NCBI RefSeq assembly: GCF_001027285.1
Contig: NZ_CP011509.1
Span: forward strand, 9,696,501 to 9,760,500
Direction: 5' to 3'
Length of the DNA stretch: 64,000 nt
Source of the DNA: Archangium gephyra
GTDB taxonomy: Bacteria > Myxococcota > Myxococcia > Myxococcales > Myxococcaceae
Below, in pieces: positions 51,242 to 62,695 of this stretch (position 1 is its first letter; every line of letters starts with the position of its first letter). Position numbers and translations under genes: made by a program. A model generated the notes under the pieces. That model worked only from the letters and a program-made list of their open reading frames with translations. It was not told where the DNA came from and did no database searches.

Positions 51242-51600
51242 GAAGGGGAGTCGCCTCTCCAAGTGTCCGGAAATGGACGGAGAATCCTCCCATGTGGTCC
51301 CTCCTCGTGTCGAGGCGTTGCGCCTCGCCGCTTCCGGCCTCACGCCCCCCGCGGCCCGCGCGAGGACGGTCCGGGACGTGCGCCCGGGGAAGTCCTGTTT
51401 GGCGCCGAATCCGCGCTCCCGCTTGCACACACCGTGAAATCGCTGGTACTTCTTCCATCACTCGAACCAAGTGGTCACGTGCGCGGTGGGGATGAGTGGG
51501 GCGTAGCTGCATCCTTTTTCTTCGTCGTACGAACCAAGTCATCTCAATCGCAGAGGGGAGCGAGGCAGGCTCCCCATGTCTGACAACAGGAGGACCTCAC
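51242..51600. promoter_or_regulatory. Divergent region upstream of the GH16 gene with direct repeats and leader hairpin
   Basis: This 359-bp gap holds no gene. The decamer CGAACCAAGT occurs twice, at 51463-51472 and 51530-51539, a possible activator-binding pair 67 bp apart. A perfect 7-bp hairpin (GGGGAGC 51555-51561 / GCTCCCC 51569-51575) lies in the probable leader, just before the ribosome binding site AGGAGG. Confidence 0.35.
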
Positions 51601-52962
51601 ATGAACCGTCGCAAGCTTCATCTCCGTTTCCTCGCCACGTGCTGTCTCGCCGCCCTCCAGGGGTGCGCGATGGACCCTTCCGCGCTCACCGAGGAGGAGG
51701 GGCTCGGGAGCCATGAACAGGCGGAGCTGGGCTACAACCCGGGCGCTGGCTGGAACCTCGTCTGGCAGGACGAGTTCGACGGCACGGCCGTGAACGGGGC
51801 CAACTGGACGGTGCTGACGAGCAACTGGGACCCCGTCACCAACAACTGCAACTTCGGCACGGGGGAGCTGGAGTTCCCCCGCGCGCAGAACGTCACGGTG
51901 GGCGGCGGCAAGCTCGTCATCACCGCGGAGCGCACCAGCGACAACCCGGTGGACTCGCGGTGCACGGGCTATGGCCCGCGCTCGTTCTACTCCGGCCGGC
52001 TGCACACCAAGGGCAAGGTGGAGCGGCAGTACGGGAAGCTCGCCGCCAGCATCAAGATTCCCTCGGGCTACGGCATGTGGCCGGCGTTCTGGACGCTGGG
52101 CGCCAACATCTCCTCGGCCGGGTGGCCGGGCAGCGGGGAGATCGACATCCTGGAGTGGCACTCCAATGAGCCCACGTGGATGAAGGCCGCCACGCATTGG
52201 TACAACGGCGGACAGGCGGACTGGGGCACGGGCGCGAGCGGCGGTTACAACCTCGCCGACTCCTTCCACACGTACGAGGTGGAGTGGACGTCCACCAGCA
52301 TGGTGTTCCGGCTGGACGGCAACATCGTGTCCAACACGTACTACCACAACGAGACCGAGTTCCAGCAGCCGCACTACATCATCCTGAACCTGGCGCTGGG
52401 CGGGAACTGGTACGGCAACCCGAGCCCCGCCAGCATCGCGCTGCCCTCGGGCACGAGGAAGACGATGGAGGTGGAGTGGGTGCGCTGGTACCAGCAGGGC
52501 GGCGGCGGCTCCACGGGCGTGTCGCTCACCAACCCGGGCTTCGAGTCGGGGATGACGGGCTGGTCCACCTGGAGCCCCAACGGCACCGAGGCCGCGGACT
52601 TCTCCGAGACGTACAACGGCGGCCACTCGGGTGCCTACCACCTGTCCCACTGGAACAACGCGTCGCCCTTCGAGGTGTGGACGTATCAGCCCCGCTCGGG
52701 GCTGGCGACGGGCAACTACAAGGTCCGCGCGTGGGTGCGCAAGGGAGGCGGCTTCGACATCGCGCGGCTCCAGGCGAAGACGTGCGGCACCTGCGCGCCT
52801 GTCTTCACGGACCTGGGCACGTACGGCAACTGGACGCTGGTGGAGACACCCGCCATCTACGTCTCCGGTGGCTACCTGGAGCTGGGCTTCCACACCCGCG
52901 CCAGCGTGGGCAACTCGGGCAACTACATCCACATGGACGATGTGGAGCTGATTCGTCTGTAA
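51601..52962 (+). CDS. GH16 endo-beta-glucanase lipoprotein with C-terminal carbohydrate-binding module
   Basis: A 453-residue protein from the ATG at 51601, preceded by AGGAGG. The signal ends at a lipobox-like ALQGC (Cys21), so surface attachment is likely. The GH16 domain (~45-300) starts NLVWQDEFDGTAVNGANW and contains the catalytic GEIDILEWHS (ExDxxE: nucleophile and acid Glu, ~residue 180-185), followed by LNLALGGNWYGNP. A Gly/Ser linker leads to a family-4/9-like jelly-roll module (~310-453: GVSLTNPGFESGMTGWSTWS, ending IHMDDVELIRL). GH16 enzymes cut beta-1,3/1,4-glucans, laminarin, agar or carrageenan; laminarinase or lichenase type is most probable here. It would attack fungal or plant cell walls. 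Confidence 0.92.
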   Translation: MNRRKLHLRFLATCCLAALQGCAMDPSALTEEEGLGSHEQAELGYNPGAGWNLVWQDEFDGTAVNGANWTVLTSNWDPVTNNCNFGTGELEFPRAQNVTVGGGKLVITAERTSDNPVDSRCTGYGPRSFYSGRLHTKGKVERQYGKLAASIKIPSGYGMWPAFWTLGANISSAGWPGSGEIDILEWHSNEPTWMKAATHWYNGGQADWGTGASGGYNLADSFHTYEVEWTSTSMVFRLDGNIVSNTYYHNETEFQQPHYIILNLALGGNWYGNPSPASIALPSGTRKTMEVEWVRWYQQGGGGSTGVSLTNPGFESGMTGWSTWSPNGTEAADFSETYNGGHSGAYHLSHWNNASPFEVWTYQPRSGLATGNYKVRAWVRKGGGFDIARLQAKTCGTCAPVFTDLGTYGNWTLVETPAIYVSGGYLELGFHTRASVGNSGNYIHMDDVELIRL

Positions 52963-52976
52963 GGCGTACGGCGTGT

Positions 52977-53000
52977 CCCGGTCCCCGTCCGGGGGCCGGG
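52977..53000. terminator. Hairpin between convergent GH16 and TetR genes
   Basis: CCCGG-CCCC pairs with GGGG-CCGGG (one bulged base on each side) around a short loop, in the 54-bp gap between convergent stop codons. Confidence 0.4.
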
Positions 53001-53016
53001 GCGCCGGTTCCGCGCC

Positions 53017-53649
53017 TCATTCGGCCCGCGACGCGCGCGTCGGCGTGAGCTGGGCCTCGAGTGTACGTGCCCAGTGGGCGAGCACCTTGCGCCGCCGGGC
53101 GGTGTCGTCGTGGAGCAGGTTCGCGAGCGCCAGGCCGCGGAGGAGATCCAGTGTCGCGCGCACGGCGTCACGGACCTCACGGTCACGTTCATCGAGGCCG
53201 AGCAGCTCGACGGTGAGCCGGTGCACCTCCCGGCCGACGTGCGTCTCGAGTGGTAGCAGCAGCGCTTTCAGCTCATTGTCGGCCACGGCCGCCACCCACA
53301 GATGCGTGGCCGCCGTGAAGAGCGGGCCCGCGTAGATGTCACAGAGCAGGTTCAGCAGGGGCTCGACACGCCTCCGGCTCCGAGGCAGACCCCTGGCGCG
53401 CCGCGCGAGCTCCTCGACCTGCTGGTGGAAGACCTGCTCGACCGCGGCCGCGACGAGGGCCGCCCGCGTCGGGAAGTGGTGCTGACAGGCCCCCCGCGAC
53501 ACCCCCGCCCGCTCGGCGATGGCGCCGGTCGTCGCCCCTGCCCAGCCCTGCTCCGCGAGCACCTCGATGGCGGCCGTCATCAGCTTCTGCCGCGTCACAC
53601 GGCTGCGCTCCTGCTCCTGCCTCGTGGCTCCGTTCCCCATACCGCGCAT
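53017..53649 (-). CDS. TetR-family regulator, likely repressor of the AtuA operon
   Basis: About 210 residues from the ATG at 53649 (MRGMGNGATR...), with an ATG three codons later as alternative. The DNA-binding part is RQKLMTAAIEVLAEQGWAGA, then TTGAIAERAGVSRGACQHHF (~30-65). The ligand domain is helical and its effector is unknown. It is divergent from the AtuA-like operon, with a 24-bp palindrome in the shared 97-bp gap. This strongly suggests direct repression of that operon, relieved by an acyl-CoA or terpenoid intermediate (inference). Confidence 0.87.
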   Translation of the reverse strand: MRGMGNGATRQEQERSRVTRQKLMTAAIEVLAEQGWAGATTGAIAERAGVSRGACQHHFPTRAALVAAAVEQVFHQQVEELARRARGLPRSRRRVEPLLNLLCDIYAGPLFTAATHLWVAAVADNELKALLLPLETHVGREVHRLTVELLGLDERDREVRDAVRATLDLLRGLALANLLHDDTARRRKVLAHWARTLEAQLTPTRASRAE

Positions 53650-53675
53650 ATCCCTACCCTGTTTCAGCACCTCGC

Positions 53676-53699
53676 AAAAAGCAATCACGCTTGCTTTTT
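53676..53699. promoter_or_regulatory. Palindromic operator between TetR and AtuA genes
   Basis: AAAAAGCAA (53676-53684) and TTGCTTTTT (53691-53699) are perfect inverted arms with a 6-bp spacer. Its position between divergent starts favours an operator over a terminator. Confidence 0.6.
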
Positions 53700-53746
53700 T
53701 CCGGGCGGGGGGAACAGACTCTCCACGCACTGGCATGGGAGAGGCA

Positions 53747-55441
53747 ATGGACGCTCGAGTGCTGCGCATCGGCAATGCATCCGGCTTCTACGGCGACCGC
53801 TTCTCCGCGTTCCGGGAGATGCTGGAGGGCGGTCCGCTCGACGTCCTCACCGGCGACTACCTGGCCGAGCTGACGCTCCTCATCCTGGGCCGCGACCGGC
53901 AGAAGAACCCGGCGGGCGGATACGCCAGGACGTTCCTGCGCCAGCTCGAGGAGACGCTCGGCCTCGCCGTCGAGAAGAAGGTCCGCATCGTCGCGAACGC
54001 TGGCGGCCTCAATCCCGCGGGGCTCGCGAACGACCTGCGCGCGCTCGCCGCGAAGCTCGGCCTGTCCGTCCGCGTCGCGCACGTCGAAGGCGACGACCTC
54101 GTCGGACGCGCGGACGAGCTCGGCTTCGGCCGGCCCCTCACGGCGAACGCGTACCTCGGAGGCTGGGGCATCGCGGCATGCCTCGACGCGGGCGCGGACA
54201 TCGTCGTCACGGGACGGGTGACAGACGCCTCGCTCGTCGTCGGCCCCGCCGCCTCCCACTTCGGCTGGAAGCACCACGACTGGGACCGCCTCGCGGGCGC
54301 CATGGTCGCCGGCCACGTGCTCGAGTGCGGAGCGCAGGCGACCGGTGGCAACTTCGCGTTCTTCGGTGAGCTCGACGCGCGCCGCCCCGGCTTCCCGCTC
54401 GCGGAGATCTTCGCCGACGGCTCGAGCATCATCACGAAGCATCCGGGCACCGGCGGCGCCGTCACCGTCGATACCGTGAAGGCCCAGCTCGTCTACGAGA
54501 TCGCCAGCCCCCGCTATGCGGGCCCCGACGCCACCGCGCGCTTCGACACCATCACGGTCGAGGCCGCTGGCACCGACCGGGTGCGCCTGTCGGGCATCCG
54601 CGGCGAACCGCCTCCTCCGGACGTGAAGGTGTGCCTGAACCGGCTCGGCGGGTTCCGCAACGAGGCCGGCTTCGTGCTCGTCGGCCTCGACATCGAGGAG
54701 AAGGCCGCCCGCGTGCGGGCGCAGCTCGATGCGGCGCTCGACCCGCGGCCGGCCGAGGTCGTTTACACCCTCGCGCGCACCGACCGCGCCGATGCACCGA
54801 GCGAGGAGCAGGCCTCGGCGACGCTGCGTGTCACCGCGAAGGATGCGGATGCGAAGGTCGCCGGACGCCACTTCAGCAGCGCCGCGGTGGAGCTCGCGCT
54901 GGCCAGCTACCCCGGCTTCTTCATGACCACGCCGCCCGGTGACGCCTCGCCCTTCGGCGTCTACACGCCGGCCTGGGTCGATGCGCGGAAGGTGCCGCAC
55001 GTCGCGGTGCTTCCGGATGGGACGCGCATCGACGTGGCGCCGCCGGACGAGACGCTGAGGCTCGAAGCGGTTCCAGCGCCGCCGCCGCCAGCACCGCTGC
55101 CGCCGGGGCCCACCCGGAGCGCACCACTCGGACGGGTGGCCCTGGCCCGCAGTGGAGACAAGGGCGGGGACGCGAACATCGGCGTGTGGGTCCGCACCGA
55201 GGAGGCGTGGCGCTGGCTCGTGCACACCCTCACAGAGGAGAAGCTGCGCGCGCTGCTGCCGGAGACGCGCGAGCTCCGGATCCACCGGCACGTGCTTCCC
55301 AACCTGCACGCCCTGAACTTCGTCGTCGAGGGTCTCCTCGGTGAGGGAGTCGCGTCGTCCACCCGCTTCGACCCCCAGGGCAAGGCGCTCGGCGAGTGGC
55401 TTCGCGCGCGCCACGTCGAAGTGCCGGAACACCTTCTCTGA
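53747..55441 (+). CDS. atuA: AtuA-family protein (acyclic terpene utilisation / DUF1446)
   Basis: About 564 residues. I favour the ATG at 53747 (MDARVLRIGNASGFYGDRFS) because GGGAG lies five bases upstream; an ATG at 53735 would add four residues. The AtuA domain (~5-360) has LTGDYLAELTLLILGRDRQK, VRIVANAGGLNPAGLANDLR, DIVVTGRVTDASLVVGPAAS and CGAQATGGNF. A Pro-rich linker at ~450 leads to a C-terminal small domain (RSGDKGGDANIGVWVRTEEA...), known from AtuA fusions. AtuA is needed for growth on citronellol and geraniol in Pseudomonas, but its reaction is not settled. It is the first gene of a four-gene operon with an acyl-CoA dehydrogenase and both carboxylase subunits. Confidence 0.85.
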   Translation: MDARVLRIGNASGFYGDRFSAFREMLEGGPLDVLTGDYLAELTLLILGRDRQKNPAGGYARTFLRQLEETLGLAVEKKVRIVANAGGLNPAGLANDLRALAAKLGLSVRVAHVEGDDLVGRADELGFGRPLTANAYLGGWGIAACLDAGADIVVTGRVTDASLVVGPAASHFGWKHHDWDRLAGAMVAGHVLECGAQATGGNFAFFGELDARRPGFPLAEIFADGSSIITKHPGTGGAVTVDTVKAQLVYEIASPRYAGPDATARFDTITVEAAGTDRVRLSGIRGEPPPPDVKVCLNRLGGFRNEAGFVLVGLDIEEKAARVRAQLDAALDPRPAEVVYTLARTDRADAPSEEQASATLRVTAKDADAKVAGRHFSSAAVELALASYPGFFMTTPPGDASPFGVYTPAWVDARKVPHVAVLPDGTRIDVAPPDETLRLEAVPAPPPPAPLPPGPTRSAPLGRVALARSGDKGGDANIGVWVRTEEAWRWLVHTLTEEKLRALLPETRELRIHRHVLPNLHALNFVVEGLLGEGVASSTRFDPQGKALGEWLRARHVEVPEHLL

Positions 55442-55476
55442 CCCTTCGCACGCTCCCGAGCCCACCGAGGAAGTCC

Positions 55477-56643
55477 ATGCAGCAGACCCAGGAACACCGC
55501 GCCATCCGCCAGACCGTCCGCAAGTTCGTCGAACAGGAGCTGAACCCTCATATCGACGCCTGGGAGGCCGCGGAGATCTTCCCGGCGCGAGAGGTGTTCC
55601 GGAAGCTCGGTGAGCTGGGGTTGCTCGGCATCACCAAGCCGGCGGAGTTCGGAGGGCTCGGGCTCGACGCGTCGTTCTCGGTCGCCTTCGCCGAGGAGCT
55701 TGGCCACTGCACCTGCGGCGCGCTGCCCATGGCGATCGGTGTCGTCACCGACATGGCGACGCCCGCCCTCGCCCGCTTCGGCAGCGATGCGTTGCGACAG
55801 GAGTTCCTCGCGCCGACGCTCGCTGGCGAGCGCGTCTGCTCCATCGCGGTCAGCGAGCCGGGCGCCGGCTCCGACGTCGCGGGGGTGACAACGACCGCGC
55901 GCCGCGACGGCGACGACTACGTCATCGACGGCAGCAAGATGTGGATCACCAACGGCATGCAGGCCGATTGGATCTGCCTGCTCGCCAACACGGGTGACGG
56001 GCCGGCGCACGCGAACAAGTCGCTCATCATCGTGCCGATGGACCGCCCCGGCATCACGAGGACGAAGATCCGCAAGCTCGGCATGTGGGCGTCCGACACG
56101 GCGCAGCTCTTCTTCGATGGTGTGCGCGTACCCGCGCGCTTCCGCATTGGCGAGGAGGGGCGCGGCTTCGCGATGCAGATGCAGCAGTTCCAGGAGGAGC
56201 GGCTCTTCGTGTCGGCGAGCACCCTCGTCACCTTCGACCGGCTCATCGCCCAGACGGCCGAGTACACGCGGCAGCGCAAGGCGTTCGGCCAGCCGATTCT
56301 CGACAACCAGACCGTGCACTTCCGGCTCGCCGAGCTTCAAACGGAGGTCGAGGCGCTCCGGGCGCTCATCTACCGGACCGTGGAGCTGTACGTCGAGAAC
56401 AAGGATGACGCCGAGGTCGTGAAGCTCGCCTCGATGTGCAAGCTCAAGTCGGGCCGCCTCGCCCGTGAGCTCGCCGATGGGTGCCTCCAGTTCTGGGGCG
56501 GCATGGGCTTCACCTGGGACAACCCCGTCGCACGCGCCTACCGTGACCTGCGCCTCGGCTCCATCGGCGGCGGAGCCGATGAGGTGATGCTCGGAATCAT
56601 CAGCAAGGCAATGGGCACCCTGCCCCGCAAGCCGCGCGGCTGA
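55477..56643 (+). CDS. Acyl-CoA dehydrogenase (AtuD-like or long-chain type)
   Basis: A 388-residue flavoprotein that introduces the alpha-beta double bond in an acyl-CoA. Signatures: CSIAVSEPGAGSDVAGVTTT (FAD and substrate), WITNGMQADWICLLANTG and QFWGGMGFTWDNPVARAYRD with following LRLGSIGGGADEVMLG. The position of the medium-chain enzyme base is Gly (IGGGADEV). The base is instead probably Glu ~241 in QEERL, as in isovaleryl- and long-chain acyl-CoA dehydrogenases. This suits branched or long substrates such as citronellyl-CoA. It lies 35 bp after atuA and 11 bp before the carboxyltransferase gene. Confidence 0.88.
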   Translation: MQQTQEHRAIRQTVRKFVEQELNPHIDAWEAAEIFPAREVFRKLGELGLLGITKPAEFGGLGLDASFSVAFAEELGHCTCGALPMAIGVVTDMATPALARFGSDALRQEFLAPTLAGERVCSIAVSEPGAGSDVAGVTTTARRDGDDYVIDGSKMWITNGMQADWICLLANTGDGPAHANKSLIIVPMDRPGITRTKIRKLGMWASDTAQLFFDGVRVPARFRIGEEGRGFAMQMQQFQEERLFVSASTLVTFDRLIAQTAEYTRQRKAFGQPILDNQTVHFRLAELQTEVEALRALIYRTVELYVENKDDAEVVKLASMCKLKSGRLARELADGCLQFWGGMGFTWDNPVARAYRDLRLGSIGGGADEVMLGIISKAMGTLPRKPRG

Positions 56644-56654
56644 GGAGAAATGAC

Positions 56655-58271
56655 GTGCCAACGCTCGTCTCCCGCATCGAAACGGCCTCGCCCGCCTTCA
56701 CCACGCAGCGCGAGGAGATGCTCGCCCGTGTCGCCGAGCTGCGCGCCATCGAGCAGAAGTCGCGTGACACCGAGCAGCAGGCCCGCGAGAAGTTCCAGCA
56801 GCGCGGACAGCTCCTGCCGCGCGAGCGCCTGGCGCTGCTGCTCGACCGGGGCTCCCCCTTCCTCGAGCTCTCGACGCTCTGCGGCTACAAGCACCACGAC
56901 GACACCGACGGCTCGCTCGCGGGCGGCAACACCCTCGTCGGCATCGGCTTCGTCTCGGGGGTGCGCTGCCTGGTGAGCGTGAGCAACTCCGCCGTGAAGG
57001 GCGGCACCGCGACGCCCTGGGGAACCCAGAAGATGCTGCGCGCGCAGGAGATCGCGCTCGAGAACCGGCTGCCCGTCGTGTCGCTCGTCGAGAGCGGCGG
57101 CGCGAACCTGCTCTACCAGCAGGAGATCTTCATCCCGGGCGGGGAGACCTTCTACAACCAGGCGAAGCTGTCTGCGGCCGGCATCCCCCAGGTCACCGTC
57201 GTCCATGGCTCGAGCACCGCTGGCGGTGCGTACATTCCGGGGCTCTCCGACCACGTCGTCATGGTCCGCGGGAAGGCCAAGGTGTTCCTCGCCGGCCCTC
57301 CCCTCCTCCGCGCGGCCACGGGCGAGGTCGCCACGGACGAGGAGCTCGGCGGCGCCGAGATGCACGCCACCGTCGCCGGCACCGCGGACCATCTCGCCGA
57401 GGACGACGCCGATGGCATCCGCATCGCGCGAGAGCTCGTCGCGTCCCTCGGGTGGAACGATGCCTTGCCGCCGCCCACGCGCTCCGCCTTCGAGCCACCC
57501 CGCTACGCGGCGGAGGAGCTGTGTGGCGTCGTGCCCATCGACCACCGGCGGCCCTACGACTGCCGCGAGGTGATCGCACGGCTCGTGGATGGCTCGGACT
57601 TCACTCCCTTCAAGGACGACTACGACGCGCTCACCGTCTGCGGCTGGGCGCGCCTCGAGGGCCGGTCGATCGGCATCATCGGCAACAACGGACCCATCAC
57701 CCCCAAGGGCGCGGCGAAGGCGGGGCAGTTCATCCAGCTGTGCTGTCAGGCGCGGGTGCCCATCGTCTACCTGCAGAACACGACCGGCTACATGGTGGGC
57801 ACCCAGTCGGAGCAGGGCGGCATCGTGAAGCACGGCGCGAAGATGCTGCAGGCGGTGGCCAACGCGACCGTGCCGCAAGTGACGCTCCTGCTCGGGGGTT
57901 CCTTCGGCGCGGGCAACTACGGCATGTGCGGCCGCGCGTTCCACCCGCGCTTCATCTTCGCCTGGCCGAACGCCCGCACGGCCGTGATGGGCGGCGAGCA
58001 GGCGGCGAAGGTGCTGTCCATCGTCGCCACCGAGAAGGCCCGGCGCGCGGGTCTGCCTGTCGACGAGGCGGCGCTGAACGAGATGTCGCGGCCCCTCATC
58101 GAGCAGTTCGAGCGCGAGTCGGATGCCTTCCACTGCAGCGCGCGGCTGTTCGACGACGGCGTCATCGACCCGCGGGACACGCGGCGGGTGCTCGGTTTCA
58201 TCCTGGCCACGTGCGAGGAGGCCACGCGCCGCACGCTGTCGCCCAACACCTTCGGCGTCGCCCGGCTGTAG
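56655..58271 (+). CDS. Acyl-CoA carboxylase beta (carboxyltransferase) subunit, MCC/GCC type
   Basis: A 538-residue protein from the GTG at 56655, with AGGAGA upstream. The crotonase-like carboxyltransferase halves are visible: N-terminal VSLVESGGANLLYQQEIFIP with GSSTAGGAYIPGLSDHVVMV, and C-terminal FIQLCCQARVPIVYLQNTTG with TLLLGGSFGAGNYGMCGRAF. The length and text match the 3-methylcrotonyl-CoA and geranyl-CoA carboxylase beta subunits (LiuB, AtuC). Which substrate is used depends on a few active-site residues I could not place with confidence. It works together with the biotin-carrying alpha subunit encoded 11 bp downstream. Confidence 0.9.
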   Translation: MPTLVSRIETASPAFTTQREEMLARVAELRAIEQKSRDTEQQAREKFQQRGQLLPRERLALLLDRGSPFLELSTLCGYKHHDDTDGSLAGGNTLVGIGFVSGVRCLVSVSNSAVKGGTATPWGTQKMLRAQEIALENRLPVVSLVESGGANLLYQQEIFIPGGETFYNQAKLSAAGIPQVTVVHGSSTAGGAYIPGLSDHVVMVRGKAKVFLAGPPLLRAATGEVATDEELGGAEMHATVAGTADHLAEDDADGIRIARELVASLGWNDALPPPTRSAFEPPRYAAEELCGVVPIDHRRPYDCREVIARLVDGSDFTPFKDDYDALTVCGWARLEGRSIGIIGNNGPITPKGAAKAGQFIQLCCQARVPIVYLQNTTGYMVGTQSEQGGIVKHGAKMLQAVANATVPQVTLLLGGSFGAGNYGMCGRAFHPRFIFAWPNARTAVMGGEQAAKVLSIVATEKARRAGLPVDEAALNEMSRPLIEQFERESDAFHCSARLFDDGVIDPRDTRRVLGFILATCEEATRRTLSPNTFGVARL

Positions 58272-58282
58272 CGAGGGGAACC

Positions 58283-60307
<2,025 letters not shown>

Positions 60308-60411
60308 GCCACAGGCCGGGAGAAGGCTGCCCACTCAGCTTCCAACCGACCCGGTGCACTTGTATCCGCCCCCACCCCCCGAGGGATGCTGGTGGACGTC
60401 AGGAGCAGACC

Positions 60412-62676
60412 ATGCGCCGGTCATCCCTCATGCAGCCTCCCTCCCACTCCCGTTCCACCCTCGCACGCCGGACCCTCATCCAGATGGCGGTGCGCATCGG
60501 CGTGGTCATCGCCCTGACCACGCTCGTCAGCTACCTCCACATCCTGCGCACCATGCGCGACGAGAGCCTGGAACATCTGGCGCGGCACGTCGAAGAGCGC
60601 GGCCAACGGGAGCAGGCCATCTTCGTCCTCTCGGAGGAGACCCACGCCCTCATCAAGAAGGCCTTCGAAGAACGGCTCCAGACCACGAGTCAGGAGGATC
60701 CCACCGCCCGCTTCCACAGCATGTTCGAGCGCCGGGCCGATGGGACGATTCGCACTCGTCCCCAGGGCTTCGATGGAACGCGGGAGCCCGGCGTGTGGAT
60801 CACCCCGGGCGTGAAGGTGGATACCGGATTCCAACGCCGGGTGCTGGCCGCGTATGACGTGATGGCCCAATACGGACCCGCCTACCGCACCCGCCACATC
60901 AACACCTTCATCCTCCTGACGGAGGGGGTGAACGTGCTGTACTGGCCGGAGGTCCCCAACTGGACCCTGGACGTCGGGGCCGACTACCCGCTGCTCTCCT
61001 TCGAGTACTTCACCCTCACCCGGCCCCAGGAGGATCCTCTGCGGCAGGTGACCTGGACCCGCAGCTACAAGGATGACACCTCCGGAAAATGGCTGCTCTC
61101 CGCCGTCACCCCGGTGGACCAGGACGGCCAGCATGTGGCGACGCTCGGCAACGACGTGCTCGTCGATGAGCTGCTGTCGCGCACCCTCATCGACCACCTG
61201 CCCGGCGCGCACAACCTCATCTTCCGCGATGATGGCCAGCTCGTGGCCCATCCCGAGATCAAGCTGGACAGCCTGACGGGCGGCTACAACATCCTGGCCC
61301 CTCCCCAGCCGGAGGGCTCGCAGCCGGGGCACCCCACCGCGGAACAGCAGGCCCATCTGCGGAGCATCTTCGAGGCGGTGGAGCGCCGCGAGCCCGGGCA
61401 GACCGTGGTGGAGCTGCCCGAGTACCATGAGTACATCGCCGTGGCACAGCTGCGGGGCCCGGGCTGGAACTTCGTCACGGTGCTGCCCGAGAGCGTGGTG
61501 ACCTCGAAAGCCATCGAGGCCGCGCGCTATGTGCTGGTGTTCGGCCTCGTGTCGCTGCTCGTGGAGCTGCTCATCATGTTCTGGGTGCTCAGGGATCAGC
61601 TCTCCCGCCCGCTCCAGGCCTTCACGCAGGCCACGGCCCAGGTGACGGCCGGCGACTTCGGGGTCTCCCTGGAGACCTCACGCCAGGACGAGCTGGGACA
61701 GCTGGCCCGCTCCTTCGAGCGGATGGCCCAGGAGGTGCGGCAGCGAGAGGAAGCCCTGCGGCAGGCCAACGAGGGCCTGGAGCAACGTGTGGAGGAGCGC
61801 ACCCGGGAGCTGAAGGAGGTCCACCAGCAGCTCCTGCAGACGGCACGGCAGGCGGGCATGGCGGAGATCGCCACCAACGTGCTGCACAACGTGGGCAATG
61901 TCCTCAACAGCGTCTACACCGCGGCCCAGCTCGCCCGGGAGCGCATGCTCAAGATGAAGCTCGAGCACGTGGGCCGGGTGGCGCACCTGCTCCAGGAGCA
62001 CCAGGGCCAGCTCACCACCTTCGTCACCCAGGACGACCGCGGGCGCAATCTCCTCCCCTTCCTGGACAAGCTGGGGCAGAACTTGTTGGACGAGCGAGGG
62101 GACATGCTCGAGCTGCTCGGTGACATCGGCCGGTACACCGAGCACATCGGCGACATCGTCAAGGTGCAACAAAACCACGCCCGGATGCCGCGGCTCCAGG
62201 AGGCGGTCGGCCTGACGGAGTTGGTGGAGGACGCCCTGCGCATCAACGAGGCCGGTCTCTCCCGCCATCAGGTCCAGGTGGAGCGGCAGCTGGCCGCCAT
62301 CCCCCCCGTGCTCACCGACAAGCACAAGGTGCTGATGATCCTCGTCAACCTGTTCAGCAACGCCAAATACGCCATGGATCCGATACCGCCGGAGCAGCGG
62401 CGGCTGACCGTGAAGCTGGAGCACTCCGCCGCCGACCGCGTCCGCATCGAGGTGCGAGACACCGGGGTGGGAATCGCACCGGAGCAGCTCACGCGCATCT
62501 TCCAGTACGGCTTCACCACGCGTCAGAGTGGCCACGGCTTTGGCCTGCACTCCAGTGCGGTGGCCGCCCAGGAGATGGGCGGCTCGCTGACGGTCCACAG
62601 CGAGGGAGCAGGGCACGGGGCCACCTTCATCCTGGAGCTGCCCCTGCACTCCACCGGGTTGACGCACGCCTCGTAG
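60412..62676 (+). CDS. Membrane sensor histidine kinase (Cache-like sensor, HAMP)
   Basis: A 754-residue protein from the ATG at 60412, with AGGAG upstream. A membrane helix at ~22-45 and another at ~365-390 frame a periplasmic double-Cache-like sensor (~46-360). A HAMP domain follows (RPLQAFTQATAQVTAGDFGV) and a coiled coil (~440-480). The His box is MAEIATNVLHNVGNVLNSVY (His ~491). The ATPase domain has the N box LVNLFSNAKYAMD, G1 DTGVGIAPEQL and G2 GHGFGLHSSAV. The kinase looks complete but lacks a receiver domain, and no response regulator gene is adjacent, so its partner is elsewhere. The NVLHNVGNVLNSV form of the His box is a distinct subclass from classical HisKA. Confidence 0.9.
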   Translation: MRRSSLMQPPSHSRSTLARRTLIQMAVRIGVVIALTTLVSYLHILRTMRDESLEHLARHVEERGQREQAIFVLSEETHALIKKAFEERLQTTSQEDPTARFHSMFERRADGTIRTRPQGFDGTREPGVWITPGVKVDTGFQRRVLAAYDVMAQYGPAYRTRHINTFILLTEGVNVLYWPEVPNWTLDVGADYPLLSFEYFTLTRPQEDPLRQVTWTRSYKDDTSGKWLLSAVTPVDQDGQHVATLGNDVLVDELLSRTLIDHLPGAHNLIFRDDGQLVAHPEIKLDSLTGGYNILAPPQPEGSQPGHPTAEQQAHLRSIFEAVERREPGQTVVELPEYHEYIAVAQLRGPGWNFVTVLPESVVTSKAIEAARYVLVFGLVSLLVELLIMFWVLRDQLSRPLQAFTQATAQVTAGDFGVSLETSRQDELGQLARSFERMAQEVRQREEALRQANEGLEQRVEERTRELKEVHQQLLQTARQAGMAEIATNVLHNVGNVLNSVYTAAQLARERMLKMKLEHVGRVAHLLQEHQGQLTTFVTQDDRGRNLLPFLDKLGQNLLDERGDMLELLGDIGRYTEHIGDIVKVQQNHARMPRLQEAVGLTELVEDALRINEAGLSRHQVQVERQLAAIPPVLTDKHKVLMILVNLFSNAKYAMDPIPPEQRRLTVKLEHSAADRVRIEVRDTGVGIAPEQLTRIFQYGFTTRQSGHGFGLHSSAVAAQEMGGSLTVHSEGAGHGATFILELPLHSTGLTHAS

Positions 62677-62695
62677 CCGCGCCCGCCCCCCTCCG

